From positions 318,680 to 382,679 of the forward strand of contig NZ_JAOVZN010000003.1 in the NCBI RefSeq assembly GCF_025717045.1: DNA of 64,000 bases, written 5' to 3'. The notes beneath the pieces were generated by a model that did no database searches, was not told where the DNA came from, and worked only from the letters and a program-made list of their open reading frames with translations. Numbering within the stretch: position 1 is the stretch's first letter; the number at the start of each line of letters is the position of its first letter. A program made the translations under genes and the position numbers. This DNA comes from Flavobacterium sp. SH_e (GTDB taxonomy: Bacteria > Bacteroidota > Bacteroidia > Flavobacteriales > Flavobacteriaceae). Of this stretch, positions 17,701 through 25,721 are shown one piece after another.

Positions 17701-19903
17701 AAACCTTAACAGTTTCTATAATTTTATCCAACGTAATTGGTAAATCTCTAACACGTTTTCCAGTAGCATTAAAAACAGCATTTGCAATTGCAGGCGCCAT
17801 TCCAACCAAAGCCGTTTCACCCAGACCTTTCGTTCCCATTGGATTACTGATTGGATCTTTTTTATTCACGAAGAAAACTTCCTGTTTTTCGATATCTGCA
17901 TTTACAGGAACATGGTAATCAGCGAAATTATTATTGATTGGACGGCCAAAACGATGATCAATTTCTAGTGCTTCCATCAATCCCATTCCGATACCTCCTA
18001 CTGCTCCACCAAACATTTGTCCCGCAGAAGTTTTCTGGCTGATTACAGTTCCAATATCAGCGCAAGAAACGACATGAGCCAATCTTATTTTACCCAAATT
18101 CGGATTCACTAATACTTTTACAAAATGAACCGAAAACGAGTAGATTGAATATTTTTTTGCTTCTTCAGCAGCTTTAGAAAGATTTTCAACTTCAAAATCT
18201 TCTAATTTATTGCTGCTCAAAAGTGCTGCTAACGTAACCGACTTCGATTTGTCTTTTTTAGAAGAAACCGCACCATTTTCAAAAGTTAAATCAGTGAGAG
18301 CGATTCCTTTCAAAACAGGATTTTTACTTCCCAATTCAATTATTTTATTTAATAATAAATTACAAGCATCATGAACCGCAGAACCAACAGATGAAGTCGT
18401 CGCCGAACCACCTTGCGTTGGGCCTTTTGGAAGTCCGCTTTTACCCATTTCGATAATTACGTTTTCCGCAGGCAAACCTATTACTTCAGCTCCAATGGCA
18501 GTCATCATAGTTGCCGTTCCCGGTCCCATATCGTTTACACTACATTGCAAAACTAAATCACCATTGGCCAATAATTTTGCTTTTACAGAAGTTGGACTTC
18601 GATAACAGCCGAAAGTTCCTGTTCCCATTCCGTAGCCCACCAGCCAATTTCCTTCTTTAACAGAACCTGGTTCATTTTTACGGTTTTTCCAGCCAATGCG
18701 TTCCATTCCGCCTTCGTAACATTCCAAAAGATATTTACTGCTCCACGGTTTATTTTGTTCTTGATCTTTTTCGGCATAATTCAGTTTACGGAATTCAATC
18801 GGATCTAAGTTTAATTTATATGCCATTTCATCCATTGCACTTTCTAAGGCAAAAGAACCTGTTGCTTCACCTGGCCCACGCATCCAGATTGGTGTACAAG
18901 TATCCAAAGGCACAATTCTGTAACGTGTTGAGACATTAGGACAATCATAAATAAATCGCGACATGTTTACGGTTCCTTCCATGAAATCCTCGTAACTCGA
19001 AGTCATCGCAACAGCTTCATGTGTTAAACCTGTCAATTTTCCATCTTTAGTTGCACCAAGTCCCATTTTCTGAATGGTGTAAGGTCTAAACCCAACATTG
19101 GTAAACATCTGTTCGCGATGCAACACTAATTTCACAGGACGATTTAATTTTTTTGCTCCAATTAAAGCTGCAATTTCATACGGCCAAGTGTGCAATCCCA
19201 TTCCGAATGCGCCTCCAAGATATTCAGCATGAACCTCAACATCTTCTACAGGTACTCCAAAAACTCCCGCTACACTTCGGCGCGTTCCCTCTACACCTTG
19301 ACTTTTTGTATATAAAATTGGTTTGTTTCCGTCCCATTTGGCAATGATATTGGCCAATTCCATCGGGTTATGCACCTCGGTTGGAATTGTATATTCGGTT
19401 TCCAGAATAACCTCAGCATTTTTATAGCCGTCATGTTCACCGCGATGATAATCATTTCCTTTATCGGTTTCGACTTTCTTTTCTTTTTCAGCTGCTTTTT
19501 TAAGTTCTGTAGAATGTTCTTCCTTAAGATAATCGGCTTTAATTAGACTCGCCGCATATCGCATACGTTCAAAAGTATCGGCAATCACCAAAGCAATTGG
19601 CTGATCGTAATACAAAACCGAATCATCTTTGAAAATCTGCAATGGCTGACCAAAATTGTGCTTGTCCTTTGCTTTTTCATAGCCAGACGGTTTATCTACA
19701 TTCAAATGCGTAATTACTGCCAAAACTCCTGGCGCCCATTCTGCTTTTTTTGTGTCAATGGTTTTGATTCTTCCTTTTGCAATCGTACTTCCCACCAAGC
19801 AGGCATAAACTACACCAGATGTTTTATATTCAGCCGAATAAGTTGCAGAGCCTGTTACTTTAGCAAATCCGTCAACTCTATTAATATTACTTGTCTTGCT
19901 CAT
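17699..19903 (-). CDS. Molybdopterin-binding large subunit of a PaoC-like aldehyde oxidoreductase
   Basis: A 734-residue xanthine-dehydrogenase-family Mo subunit without its own signal. Seen: GGAFGMGLHTWPYE (Moco-binding region), WMRGPGEATGSFALESAMDEM (PaoC-like RGPGE in the substrate pocket), QGGSATTSSVGSAV, and the C-terminal GTKGLGETAL whose Glu696 matches the invariant catalytic Glu of the family. The third gene of a three-gene operon, 7 bases after the FAD subunit. Family knowledge: PaoABC is periplasmic, uses molybdopterin cytosine dinucleotide and oxidises aldehydes. That substrate class is inferred from the subunit layout; the actual substrate cannot be read. Confidence 0.92.
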   Translation of the reverse strand: MSKTSNINRVDGFAKVTGSATYSAEYKTSGVVYACLVGSTIAKGRIKTIDTKKAEWAPGVLAVITHLNVDKPSGYEKAKDKHNFGQPLQIFKDDSVLYYDQPIALVIADTFERMRYAASLIKADYLKEEHSTELKKAAEKEKKVETDKGNDYHRGEHDGYKNAEVILETEYTIPTEVHNPMELANIIAKWDGNKPILYTKSQGVEGTRRSVAGVFGVPVEDVEVHAEYLGGAFGMGLHTWPYEIAALIGAKKLNRPVKLVLHREQMFTNVGFRPYTIQKMGLGATKDGKLTGLTHEAVAMTSSYEDFMEGTVNMSRFIYDCPNVSTRYRIVPLDTCTPIWMRGPGEATGSFALESAMDEMAYKLNLDPIEFRKLNYAEKDQEQNKPWSSKYLLECYEGGMERIGWKNRKNEPGSVKEGNWLVGYGMGTGTFGCYRSPTSVKAKLLANGDLVLQCSVNDMGPGTATMMTAIGAEVIGLPAENVIIEMGKSGLPKGPTQGGSATTSSVGSAVHDACNLLLNKIIELGSKNPVLKGIALTDLTFENGAVSSKKDKSKSVTLAALLSSNKLEDFEVENLSKAAEEAKKYSIYSFSVHFVKVLVNPNLGKIRLAHVVSCADIGTVISQKTSAGQMFGGAVGGIGMGLMEALEIDHRFGRPINNNFADYHVPVNADIEKQEVFFVNKKDPISNPMGTKGLGETALVGMAPAIANAVFNATGKRVRDLPITLDKIIETVKV

Positions 19904-19910
19904 AATCTAA

Positions 19911-20891
19911 TTATTTTGATGCTGCTATTGCAAGTGCTTCTGCTACCGCATTCTCTCCAAGCGTTTGTTTAAAGTTATTGTCGCCGTATCCTTTTGCTCC
20001 TTTCATAGACAAATGACCAGCTTGTTTAAATAGATCTTCTGAAATTGTTTTTCCTTTCAGGAATTTTTCTGTTTCAGTCAATCTCCATGGTTTATGTGCC
20101 ACACCGCCCATAGCAAGTCTCGCATCATTGATGGTATTGTTTTTTATATCTAAAGCCACTGCAACAGATACTAATGCAAAAGCATAACTCGTTCTGTCAC
20201 GAACTTTTAGATAATGCACATTTTTAGTAAAATTATTATCTGGAATTTCAACAGCCGTAATCAATTCTCTACTGTCAAGTGTATTGTCTTTTTCTGGTGT
20301 GTTTCCTGGAAGTCTATGAAAATCGGTGAAGTTAATCTCTCGTTTTCCTTTTGGACCTTCTACCAAAACTGTTGCATCAAGTGCTGCCAAAGCCACACAC
20401 ATATCACTTGGATGAACTGCAATACAACTATCTGAAGCTCCAAAAATTGCCGACATTCTATTTGCACCCCCAATTGCGCCACATCCGCTTTTTGGTGTTC
20501 TTTTATTACATGGCATATCAGTATTGTAATAATATGAACAACGTGTTTTTTGAAGCATATTTCCGCCAACCGTTGCCATGTGTCTGATTTGCTGAGAAGC
20601 TCCAGCCGCTAATGCTAATGCCAACAAAGGGTGTTTTTCTTTAATAGCAGAATCTTCTGCAACCTGACTATTTTTTGCTAAAGCGCCAATTGAAACTTTT
20701 CCCTTTAAAAATTCTATTTTCTTTAAATCCAATCCGTTGATGTCAACCAGTTTGTCTGGAGCTACAACATTTTTCTTCATTAAATCGACCAAATTAGTTC
20801 CTCCAGCAATAAACATGGTAGAATTATCTTTGGCTTTCCCTGTAACTGCCGACGAAGAAGACAGCGCTTTAATTATCTGAAAATTTTTCAT
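19911..20891 (-). CDS. FAD-binding subunit of a PaoB-like aldehyde oxidoreductase with extra Fe-S cysteines
   Basis: A 326-residue FAD subunit. FIAGGTNLVDLMK (about 27-39) and the ATVGGNMLQ turn bind FAD. An insert carries Cys118, Cys128, Cys137 and Cys156 (KTRCSYYYNTDMPCNK, SGCGAIGG, SDSCIAVHP), matching the additional 4Fe-4S site of PaoB/YagS rather than ordinary xanthine dehydrogenase FAD subunits. Its ATG overlaps the stop of the 2Fe-2S subunit gene (ATGA, 20888-20891), so translation is probably coupled. Confidence 0.93.
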   Translation of the reverse strand: MKNFQIIKALSSSSAVTGKAKDNSTMFIAGGTNLVDLMKKNVVAPDKLVDINGLDLKKIEFLKGKVSIGALAKNSQVAEDSAIKEKHPLLALALAAGASQQIRHMATVGGNMLQKTRCSYYYNTDMPCNKRTPKSGCGAIGGANRMSAIFGASDSCIAVHPSDMCVALAALDATVLVEGPKGKREINFTDFHRLPGNTPEKDNTLDSRELITAVEIPDNNFTKNVHYLKVRDRTSYAFALVSVAVALDIKNNTINDARLAMGGVAHKPWRLTETEKFLKGKTISEDLFKQAGHLSMKGAKGYGDNNFKQTLGENAVAEALAIAASK

Positions 20892-21526
20892 ATCTCCTTT
20901 CCTCCTTCCTTCACTTCAGTTATAGCGTCAACAATATTATGATAAGCTCCACAACGGCAGATATTTCCGCTCATGTATTCGCTGATTTCTTCTCTGCTGT
21001 TGGCGTGACCTTCTTTAATACAAGCAATTCCCGACATAATTTGTCCCGGCGTGCAATAACCACATTGAAAGCCATCATGCTTGATAAAAGCTTCCTGCAT
21101 TGGGTGCAGTTTTTTTCCTTTCGAAAGTCCTTCGATTGTTGTGACTTGTGCGTTTTGCTGCATCGTTGCCAGAGAAAGGCACGACAAAATTCGAGTTCCG
21201 TTTACGTGAACTGTACACGCACCGCATTGACCGTGATCACAGCCTTTTTTCGTTCCTGTAAGATGCAGTTGCTCGCGAAGTAAATCAAGCAAAGTGGTTC
21301 TTGGCTCGATGTTCAAATTGTGTTTTGTGCCATTTACTTCAATAGAAAGCGGTACAGTTTCTAAATACTCCGCTATTTTTTCATCCCATTTCTTTTCTGA
21401 TGCCATAACCAATGAAGGCGGCGTCAGAGCAAGAGCGGTAAAAAGTCCTGATTTCTTTATAAAGTCACGACGGGAACTAGCATCTTCCTGTGTTACTTTA
21501 TCCTGATTTGTTTTTTTAGAAGCCAT
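20888..21526 (-). CDS. Tat-exported 2Fe-2S subunit of a PaoA-like aldehyde oxidoreductase
   Basis: A 212-residue protein. SRRDFIKKSG (about residues 18-27) followed by a hydrophobic stretch is a twin-arginine signal, so the folded heterotrimer should be exported to the periplasm. The two 2Fe-2S sites are visible: CDHGQCGACTVHVNGTRILSC-type spacing in the N-terminal ferredoxin fold and CGYCTPGQ with CRCGAY in the helical domain. First gene of the operon. The 317-base gap to the divergent cysteine desulfurase holds a palindromic element and must contain the promoters. Confidence 0.94.
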   Translation of the reverse strand: MASKKTNQDKVTQEDASSRRDFIKKSGLFTALALTPPSLVMASEKKWDEKIAEYLETVPLSIEVNGTKHNLNIEPRTTLLDLLREQLHLTGTKKGCDHGQCGACTVHVNGTRILSCLSLATMQQNAQVTTIEGLSKGKKLHPMQEAFIKHDGFQCGYCTPGQIMSGIACIKEGHANSREEISEYMSGNICRCGAYHNIVDAITEVKEGGKEI

Positions 21527-21654
21527 TCAATCTATTTGTTAAATTAGCAAATTCACTTTTGTCATTCTAACAAATTTAGCGATCTTATGTAAGAAAAAAT
21601 TATAAAATTCAAACATTACTCTTATTTAGAATAATTACAATTTCTTTCTTTTTT

Positions 21655-21798
21655 TTAACCGCAAAGAACGCAAGGATTTTTACTTTTTGAACTTTTATAA
21701 AATCGCAAAGTTCGCAAAGCTTTATCAATTCCAACTTTGCGAACTTTATATTTATTTAGCATAACTATAATTAAAAACTTTGCGCTCTTTGCGGTTAA
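21655..21798. repeat. GCAAAG palindromic element, copy 2
   Basis: TTAACCGCAAAG at 21655 and CTTTGCGGTTAA ending at 21798 are perfect terminal inverted repeats. Internal blocks (CGCAAAGTTCGCAAAG and its complement AACTTTGCGAACTTT) extend the pairing. It is the longest copy (144 bases) and the only one lying between divergent genes, where it takes up about half of the intergenic space. Confidence 0.85.
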
Positions 21799-21843
21799 AA
21801 TAACTCATACAAAATTGTATTTTTACCATATTAAGCCTAAGCT

Positions 21844-22995
21844 ATGCCACAACCAAAAATCATTTATCTTGATAACAATGCCACAACTCGTGTTGATGAA
21901 CGAGTTGTGAATGCAATGCTTCCCTATTTTACTGATTTTTATGCCAATTCAACAAGTACACATTTGGCTGGATTAACAGTAAAAGAAGCCATTGAAAACG
22001 CAGCTTGGCAAACGGCTGATTTAATAAATGCTGATGCTGATGAAATCCTATTTACTTCGGGCGCTACTGAAGCTATAAATCTGGCAATAAAAGGTCTAGC
22101 AGATCAAGACAGAAAACATATCGTTACCATTCAAACCGAACATAAAGCTGTTCTGGAAACTTGCCGTTTTATGGAAAGCATTGGTTTTGAAGTTACTTAT
22201 CTTCCAACTGATTTCGACGGGCTTTTAAATCTTCAACTTTTAGAAGAAATAATTACAGATAAAACACTGGTTTTCATAGGAATGTTTTCTAATAATGAAA
22301 CTGGTGTCATACAAAATATCAGTGCGATTTCTAAAATATTGAAAGCCAAAAATGTGCTTTTTATGTGTGATGCAACACAGGCGGTTGGGAAAATTCCTAT
22401 TGATGTAAAAACTTTAGAAATTGATCTTTTGACTTTGTCTGCTCATAAATTTTACGGACCAAAAGGAATTGGCGCTTTATATATTTCGGCAAAAGCCAAA
22501 ATAAAATTGTCTCCTCAAATTCTTGGAGGCGGACAACAAAGAAAATTAAGAAGCGGAACGTTAAATGTTCCCGGAATTATCGGTTTAGGAAAAGCATCGG
22601 AAATTGCTGTAAATGAATTAGAAAAAGATCAAAATAGAGTTTCTTTATTACGAGACAAACTTGAAAAAGGTTTGCTACAATTTGAGGGTTCTTTTGTAAA
22701 TGGAAATACAGAAAACCGAATTTACAATACTTCTAATATTTGTTTTCCAAACATAAATTCAGAACAACTAATTTTAGCTTTAGGAAATATTTCTGTTTCA
22801 AATGGCGCTTCGTGTTCGTCGGTAATTTCTGAGCCTTCTCATGTTTTAAAAGCAATGGGTATATCTGATGAAGAAGCTTTGAGTTCAGTTCGTTTTAGTT
22901 TGGGAAGATTTACTACTTCTGAGGAAATTGATATTGTTGTTGAGCGTGTTTTGAGTTTAGCTAGACAGTTTGTCACTAAGGCGCTATCCCGATAA
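21844..22995 (+). CDS. Cysteine desulfurase family protein (NifS/IscS-like)
   Basis: A 383-residue class V PLP enzyme. It has YLDNNATT at the N terminus, FTSGATEAINLAIKG, DATQAVGK, and the PLP-binding Lys in SAHKFYGPKGIGALY. A Cys-bearing loop (SNGASCSSVISEPSHVLKAMG pattern) supplies the catalytic Cys. Family reaction: L-cysteine to alanine plus enzyme persulfide. There is no iscU or suf neighbour. Divergent from a Mo hydroxylase operon and close to an xdhC-like gene, it is a candidate sulfur donor for the Mo cofactor (inference); general Fe-S or tRNA thiolation supply is the alternative. The last residues (LSR, stop) are encoded by a hairpin repeat. Confidence 0.9.
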   Translation: MPQPKIIYLDNNATTRVDERVVNAMLPYFTDFYANSTSTHLAGLTVKEAIENAAWQTADLINADADEILFTSGATEAINLAIKGLADQDRKHIVTIQTEHKAVLETCRFMESIGFEVTYLPTDFDGLLNLQLLEEIITDKTLVFIGMFSNNETGVIQNISAISKILKAKNVLFMCDATQAVGKIPIDVKTLEIDLLTLSAHKFYGPKGIGALYISAKAKIKLSPQILGGGQQRKLRSGTLNVPGIIGLGKASEIAVNELEKDQNRVSLLRDKLEKGLLQFEGSFVNGNTENRIYNTSNICFPNINSEQLILALGNISVSNGASCSSVISEPSHVLKAMGISDEEALSSVRFSLGRFTTSEEIDIVVERVLSLARQFVTKALSR

Positions 22996-23004
22996 CTGTC
23001 GGGA
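22987..23004. repeat. Small hairpin overlapping the desulfurase stop codon
   Basis: TCCCGA (22987-22992) and TCGGGA (22999-23004) with loop TAACTG. The stop codon TAA (22993-22995) lies in the loop. There is no T tract, so it is not a good terminator by itself. Confidence 0.6.
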
Positions 23005-23021
23005 CTAAGCTTTTTATTTTT

Positions 23022-23050
23022 TAATCTCGCAAAGTCGCCGAAACGCAAAG
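23022..23050. repeat. Solo arm of the TAATCTCGCAAAG repeat
   Basis: 29 bases, starting TAATCTCGCAAAGTCGC, nearly match the reverse complement of the right outer arm of the palindrome ending at 2031. No partner arm is seen nearby. Confidence 0.7.
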
Positions 23051-23065
23051 ATTTTTATGAATTGG

Positions 23066-23183
23066 CTCCAGTTTTAACTGGAGTTTTTGATGGATTACAA
23101 ATTAAAAGGCTTTAGCCAAACTAAGTCTTGTTTGGCTAAAGCCTTTTCTGTACGCTCTCTTTCTTAATCCAGCTAAAGCTGGA
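23066..23183. repeat. Cluster of three REP-like hairpins
   Basis: (a) CTCCAGTT/AACTGGAG at 23066-23083. (b) A perfect 18-base inverted repeat, AAAAGGCTTTAGCCAAAC at 23104-23121 with 23130-23147 and an 8-base loop. (c) TCCAGCT/AGCTGGA at 23168-23183. Hairpins (a) and (c) share the TCCAG/CTGGA end. This spacing resembles bacterial REP/BIME hairpins. Hairpin (b) ends in four T and could also terminate transcription from either side. Confidence 0.75.
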
Positions 23184-23209
23184 CGCAATTCAAATTAAGT
23201 TTCATGAAT

Positions 23210-23258
23210 AATCTTTGTCGATTACCGCGTGTGATCCTTCCTTCGTCAGGATGACAAA
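23210..23258. repeat. Second copy of a 49-bp structured repeat
   Basis: Aligns without gaps with 1944-1992. Shared blocks are AATCTTTGTC, CCGCGTGTGAT, TCCTTCGTC and ATGACAAA. The two 3-base differences flanking TCCTTCGTC are complementary to each other (TTC..GAA in the first copy, CCT..AGG here), so a short stem is preserved. Confidence 0.8.
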
Positions 23259-23287
23259 CTGGATCTAGAAAATCTATGTAAAAAAAA

Positions 23288-23319
23288 CTTTGTCACTCTG
23301 CAACTTTGTCCCTTTGTCC
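23288..23319 (-). repeat. Eight-base-period CAAAG array just after the MocA-like stop codon
   Basis: Read on the minus strand: GGACAAAG GGACAAAG TTGCAGAG TGACAAAG, then a run of T. It starts 8 bases after the stop codon at 23327 in the sense direction of that gene. Compare 12564-12587 and 61669-61700. Confidence 0.75.
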
Positions 23320-23326
23320 CTTTTGC

Positions 23327-23929
23327 TTAAGAAATCAACTTAAAATAATCTTCCTCTGTATCAATATCAATATTCCCTTTTTCGAAAAGAACTGAAACCA
23401 CATCGTGAGTATATTTTTTAATGAGTTTTTTAGCGCCTTCCTGCCCTTTTAATTCCAGAAGTTCTTGGAAGTATTTTTTATGAAATAAAACTGGTGTTCC
23501 TAAAGTTTCTGCATACGCTGAAGCTGCAATTCCTTTTTTGGTTTTATTAGATTCAAAAATTAAATTTTCAAAGACAGAAACCGTTACAAAAGGCTGATCG
23601 CAAACTGCTAAAATGCATTGTTCGCATTCTGGATTTAAAAGCAATAATTCACTAATTCCTTTTACGATTGAAGATGACATTCCATTTTCCCATTCCGAAT
23701 TGAAAGAAAATGTTATTTCAGGCAAATTAAGCTCTTTTTCGATTAAATCATGATTTGAACCTGTCACCACTATTACAAACGAATTTTTGGCCTTCAAAGC
23801 TTCTGAAATGGTGTTTTTCAGCAAAGTTGATTCTTTATATTCCAGCAATTGTTTTGGCCTGCCTAATCTGGAAGAATTACCCGCAGCCAAAATAATAATG
23901 CCTGTTTTATTTTGAAATCTATTCTCCAT
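23327..23929 (-). CDS. MocA-like molybdenum cofactor nucleotidyltransferase
   Basis: About 200 residues from the ATG at 23929; an alternative ATG at 23944 adds five residues. The N-terminal GIIILAAGNSSRLGRPKQLLEY is the nucleotide-binding signature of the MobA/MocA family. AVCDQPFV and ASAYAETLGTPVLFHKKYF follow the MocA pattern. Family knowledge: MocA joins CTP to molybdopterin to make the cytosine dinucleotide form used by PaoC- and Xdh-like enzymes. It overlaps the 3' end of the xdhC-like gene, so the two are translationally coupled. This fits a two-gene maturation operon for the hydroxylase encoded at 17699-21526. Confidence 0.85.
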   Translation of the reverse strand: MENRFQNKTGIIILAAGNSSRLGRPKQLLEYKESTLLKNTISEALKAKNSFVIVVTGSNHDLIEKELNLPEITFSFNSEWENGMSSSIVKGISELLLLNPECEQCILAVCDQPFVTVSVFENLIFESNKTKKGIAASAYAETLGTPVLFHKKYFQELLELKGQEGAKKLIKKYTHDVVSVLFEKGNIDIDTEEDYFKLIS

Positions 23930-25043
23930 AATGAATTTCATCATGTATTTTGCCTTCTTTATATTTCAGCGAAGTTCCTATTCTTCCTGAAGCCACAGCT
24001 TTTATTTCGGAAACAATCGATAAAGCAATTTCTTCTGATGTTTCTGCCCCAATATCGAGCCCAATTGGAGTATGAATTCTTTTTAGCTGTTCTTCGCTTA
24101 CTGTAATTCCTTCGTTCAAAAGATCGTCCAGCATTCGGTTAAATTTTGATTTTGGGCCAAGAATTCCAATATAATGAAAATCGGTTTTTAGCAACTCTTT
24201 TAAAACTGCTAAATCATATTTGTAATTGTGCGTCATCAAAGCAAAATAAGTCTGATCGTCAATAACAATATTTTCTAAAAATTGTTCTGGTTTTACAACT
24301 GAAACTTGGCTTGCTTTAGGAAAACGCTTTGCTGTGGAATGTGTCGCTCGTCCTTCGCCAATAGTAATTTTCCAACCTAAAATTGAAGCCATTTTTACTA
24401 AAGGCTGAATATCGTTTCCTGCGCCAGCAATTACCAGCGAAATAGAAGGTTTTATGTATTCGATTAAAGCTTCGTTGTCGTTTTCTTCCTGAAGTTTTTT
24501 CACTACAGAAGTTTTAGTTTTCAATACTTCTTTTACATCAGAAATTAAACTTAAAGCTTCATTATTATGGTTTAAAACAGGACTGTCTTTTCTAAAAAAC
24601 AAAGTTGTTCCAATCTGAAAAGCATTTCTTTTTAAAGAAAAAACGGTTACAATTACGGCTTCTTTTCTTTCTAATTCCAATTGCTGCAAAAGCTGAATTG
24701 GGTTATTTGAAACCTCTTCGTCAATATATTCAAAAAGAATATGAACTATTCCGTTGCATCCAAGCTGTAAACCAACTTCTGCATCATCTTCGTTATTCGT
24801 ATTGTAAGTAACTAATTTATTTTGCTTTTGATTAATTGATAGAAGTGCTTTTCGCAGTGCATCGCCTTCTAAACAGCCACCGCTTATTGCGCCTGTCAAT
24901 TGTCCGTCTTCTGTAACCAGCATACGTGCACCAGGCTGCCGATACGACGAACCTTCAACTTTAACGACCGTTGCTAAAGCTGTTTTTTTTCCTTCGGATT
25001 CTGCTTGCGAATAGGCTTTAAGAATTTCGTTGATTTCTTTCAT
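23919..25043 (-). CDS. XdhC/PaoD-like molybdenum cofactor insertion and sulfuration chaperone
   Basis: A 374-residue protein. The N-terminal XdhC_CoxI domain has SSYRQPGARMLV and SGGCLEGDA (Cys57 in the conserved GGC), and the C-terminal Rossmann-like XdhC_C domain has VIAGAGNDIQPLVKMA and YIGILGPKSKFNRM. Family knowledge: XdhC/PaoD binds Moco, protects its sulfurated form and inserts it into the apoenzyme, receiving sulfur via a cysteine desulfurase. Its partner MocA gene overlaps its end. A CATCAAT/ATTGATG inverted pair lies about 11 bases upstream of the start (25054-25077). Confidence 0.93.
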   Translation of the reverse strand: MKEINEILKAYSQAESEGKKTALATVVKVEGSSYRQPGARMLVTEDGQLTGAISGGCLEGDALRKALLSINQKQNKLVTYNTNNEDDAEVGLQLGCNGIVHILFEYIDEEVSNNPIQLLQQLELERKEAVIVTVFSLKRNAFQIGTTLFFRKDSPVLNHNNEALSLISDVKEVLKTKTSVVKKLQEENDNEALIEYIKPSISLVIAGAGNDIQPLVKMASILGWKITIGEGRATHSTAKRFPKASQVSVVKPEQFLENIVIDDQTYFALMTHNYKYDLAVLKELLKTDFHYIGILGPKSKFNRMLDDLLNEGITVSEEQLKRIHTPIGLDIGAETSEEIALSIVSEIKAVASGRIGTSLKYKEGKIHDEIHYGE

Positions 25044-25100
25044 AGGTCCTCTTCATCAATACAAATTAGAATTGATGATTTTTTTTATTAGCCTAAAAGT

Positions 25101-25152
25101 AAAAAAATATTACAAACTTAAGCGCTGGAAGGTCATTTAAGTTTGTAATATT
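25101..25152 (-). terminator. Intrinsic terminator of the NlpE-like gene
   Basis: A perfect 16-base inverted repeat (25106-25121 and 25137-25152, AATATTACAAACTTAA), followed on the minus strand by seven T. The stem is AT-rich but long. Confidence 0.75.
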
Positions 25153-25189
25153 CTTTTTGAAAAGTCCTATTTAAACTGCCTAAATTATT

Positions 25190-25660
25190 TTATTCATTTA
25201 ATTCTAAAAAATAATTCAGCTTAGATTTTATTATTTTTTTGTTTCTGTCTAGCAGATATAGTTTTTCAGGATTTTTACTGTAATAACCATAATAAACCTG
25301 ATCTTTTTCTGGCTTGTCCCAGTTTAAAATATAGATTGTTCCATCAGGGTCTTTTTCTAAACCTCTTTCGGTATTGATATTACCTTTTTCCTTAAAGTTT
25401 TTTTCAGACTGTTTCCCTTTGTATGTACTAGATAATTCAAATTTATTATCTAAAACATCAATTTTTAGAATCGTTTCAATTCCTTCGCAATCTGCACATG
25501 GCAGCGTTCCTTCGTAAACAGAAATACTATCGGCGGGTTCATTTTTTTCATTACTAACAATAGTATCTGTCAAGACAACATTATTTTCAACTTTATTATT
25601 TTTAGAATTGCAGGACGCAATAATAGCTGATGTAAAAGCAAGAATAAGTATTTTTCTCAT
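25190..25660 (-). CDS. NlpE-like (copper resistance N-terminal domain) lipoprotein
   Basis: A 156-residue lipoprotein (IIASC, Cys17). Residues 49-140 match the NlpE N-terminal barrel: YEGTLPCADCEGIETIL with Cys55 and Cys58 in the CxxC, then a second half ending YYSKNPEKLYLLDRN. Family knowledge: NlpE-type proteins sit in an outer-membrane or periplasmic position and respond to surface or metal stress in enterobacteria. Only this domain is present, so the role here is unassigned. It is 61 bases downstream of a LuxR-type gene on the same strand and has its own terminator. Confidence 0.8.
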   Translation of the reverse strand: MRKILILAFTSAIIASCNSKNNKVENNVVLTDTIVSNEKNEPADSISVYEGTLPCADCEGIETILKIDVLDNKFELSSTYKGKQSEKNFKEKGNINTERGLEKDPDGTIYILNWDKPEKDQVYYGYYSKNPEKLYLLDRNKKIIKSKLNYFLELNE

Positions 25661-25721
25661 GATATTTTTTTTGTAAATATAAAGAATATTCTTACCTAAA
25701 TAATAAGTTTAACTTTTAAAT

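Noticed and set aside
21844..22995. Assignment as the housekeeping IscS
   Set aside because: No isc or suf neighbours and a location divergent from a Mo hydroxylase operon; left as a family-level call.
23104..23147. Insertion-sequence ends
   Set aside because: Perfect inverted repeats enclose only an 8-base loop and no transposase; a REP-like hairpin is the better description.
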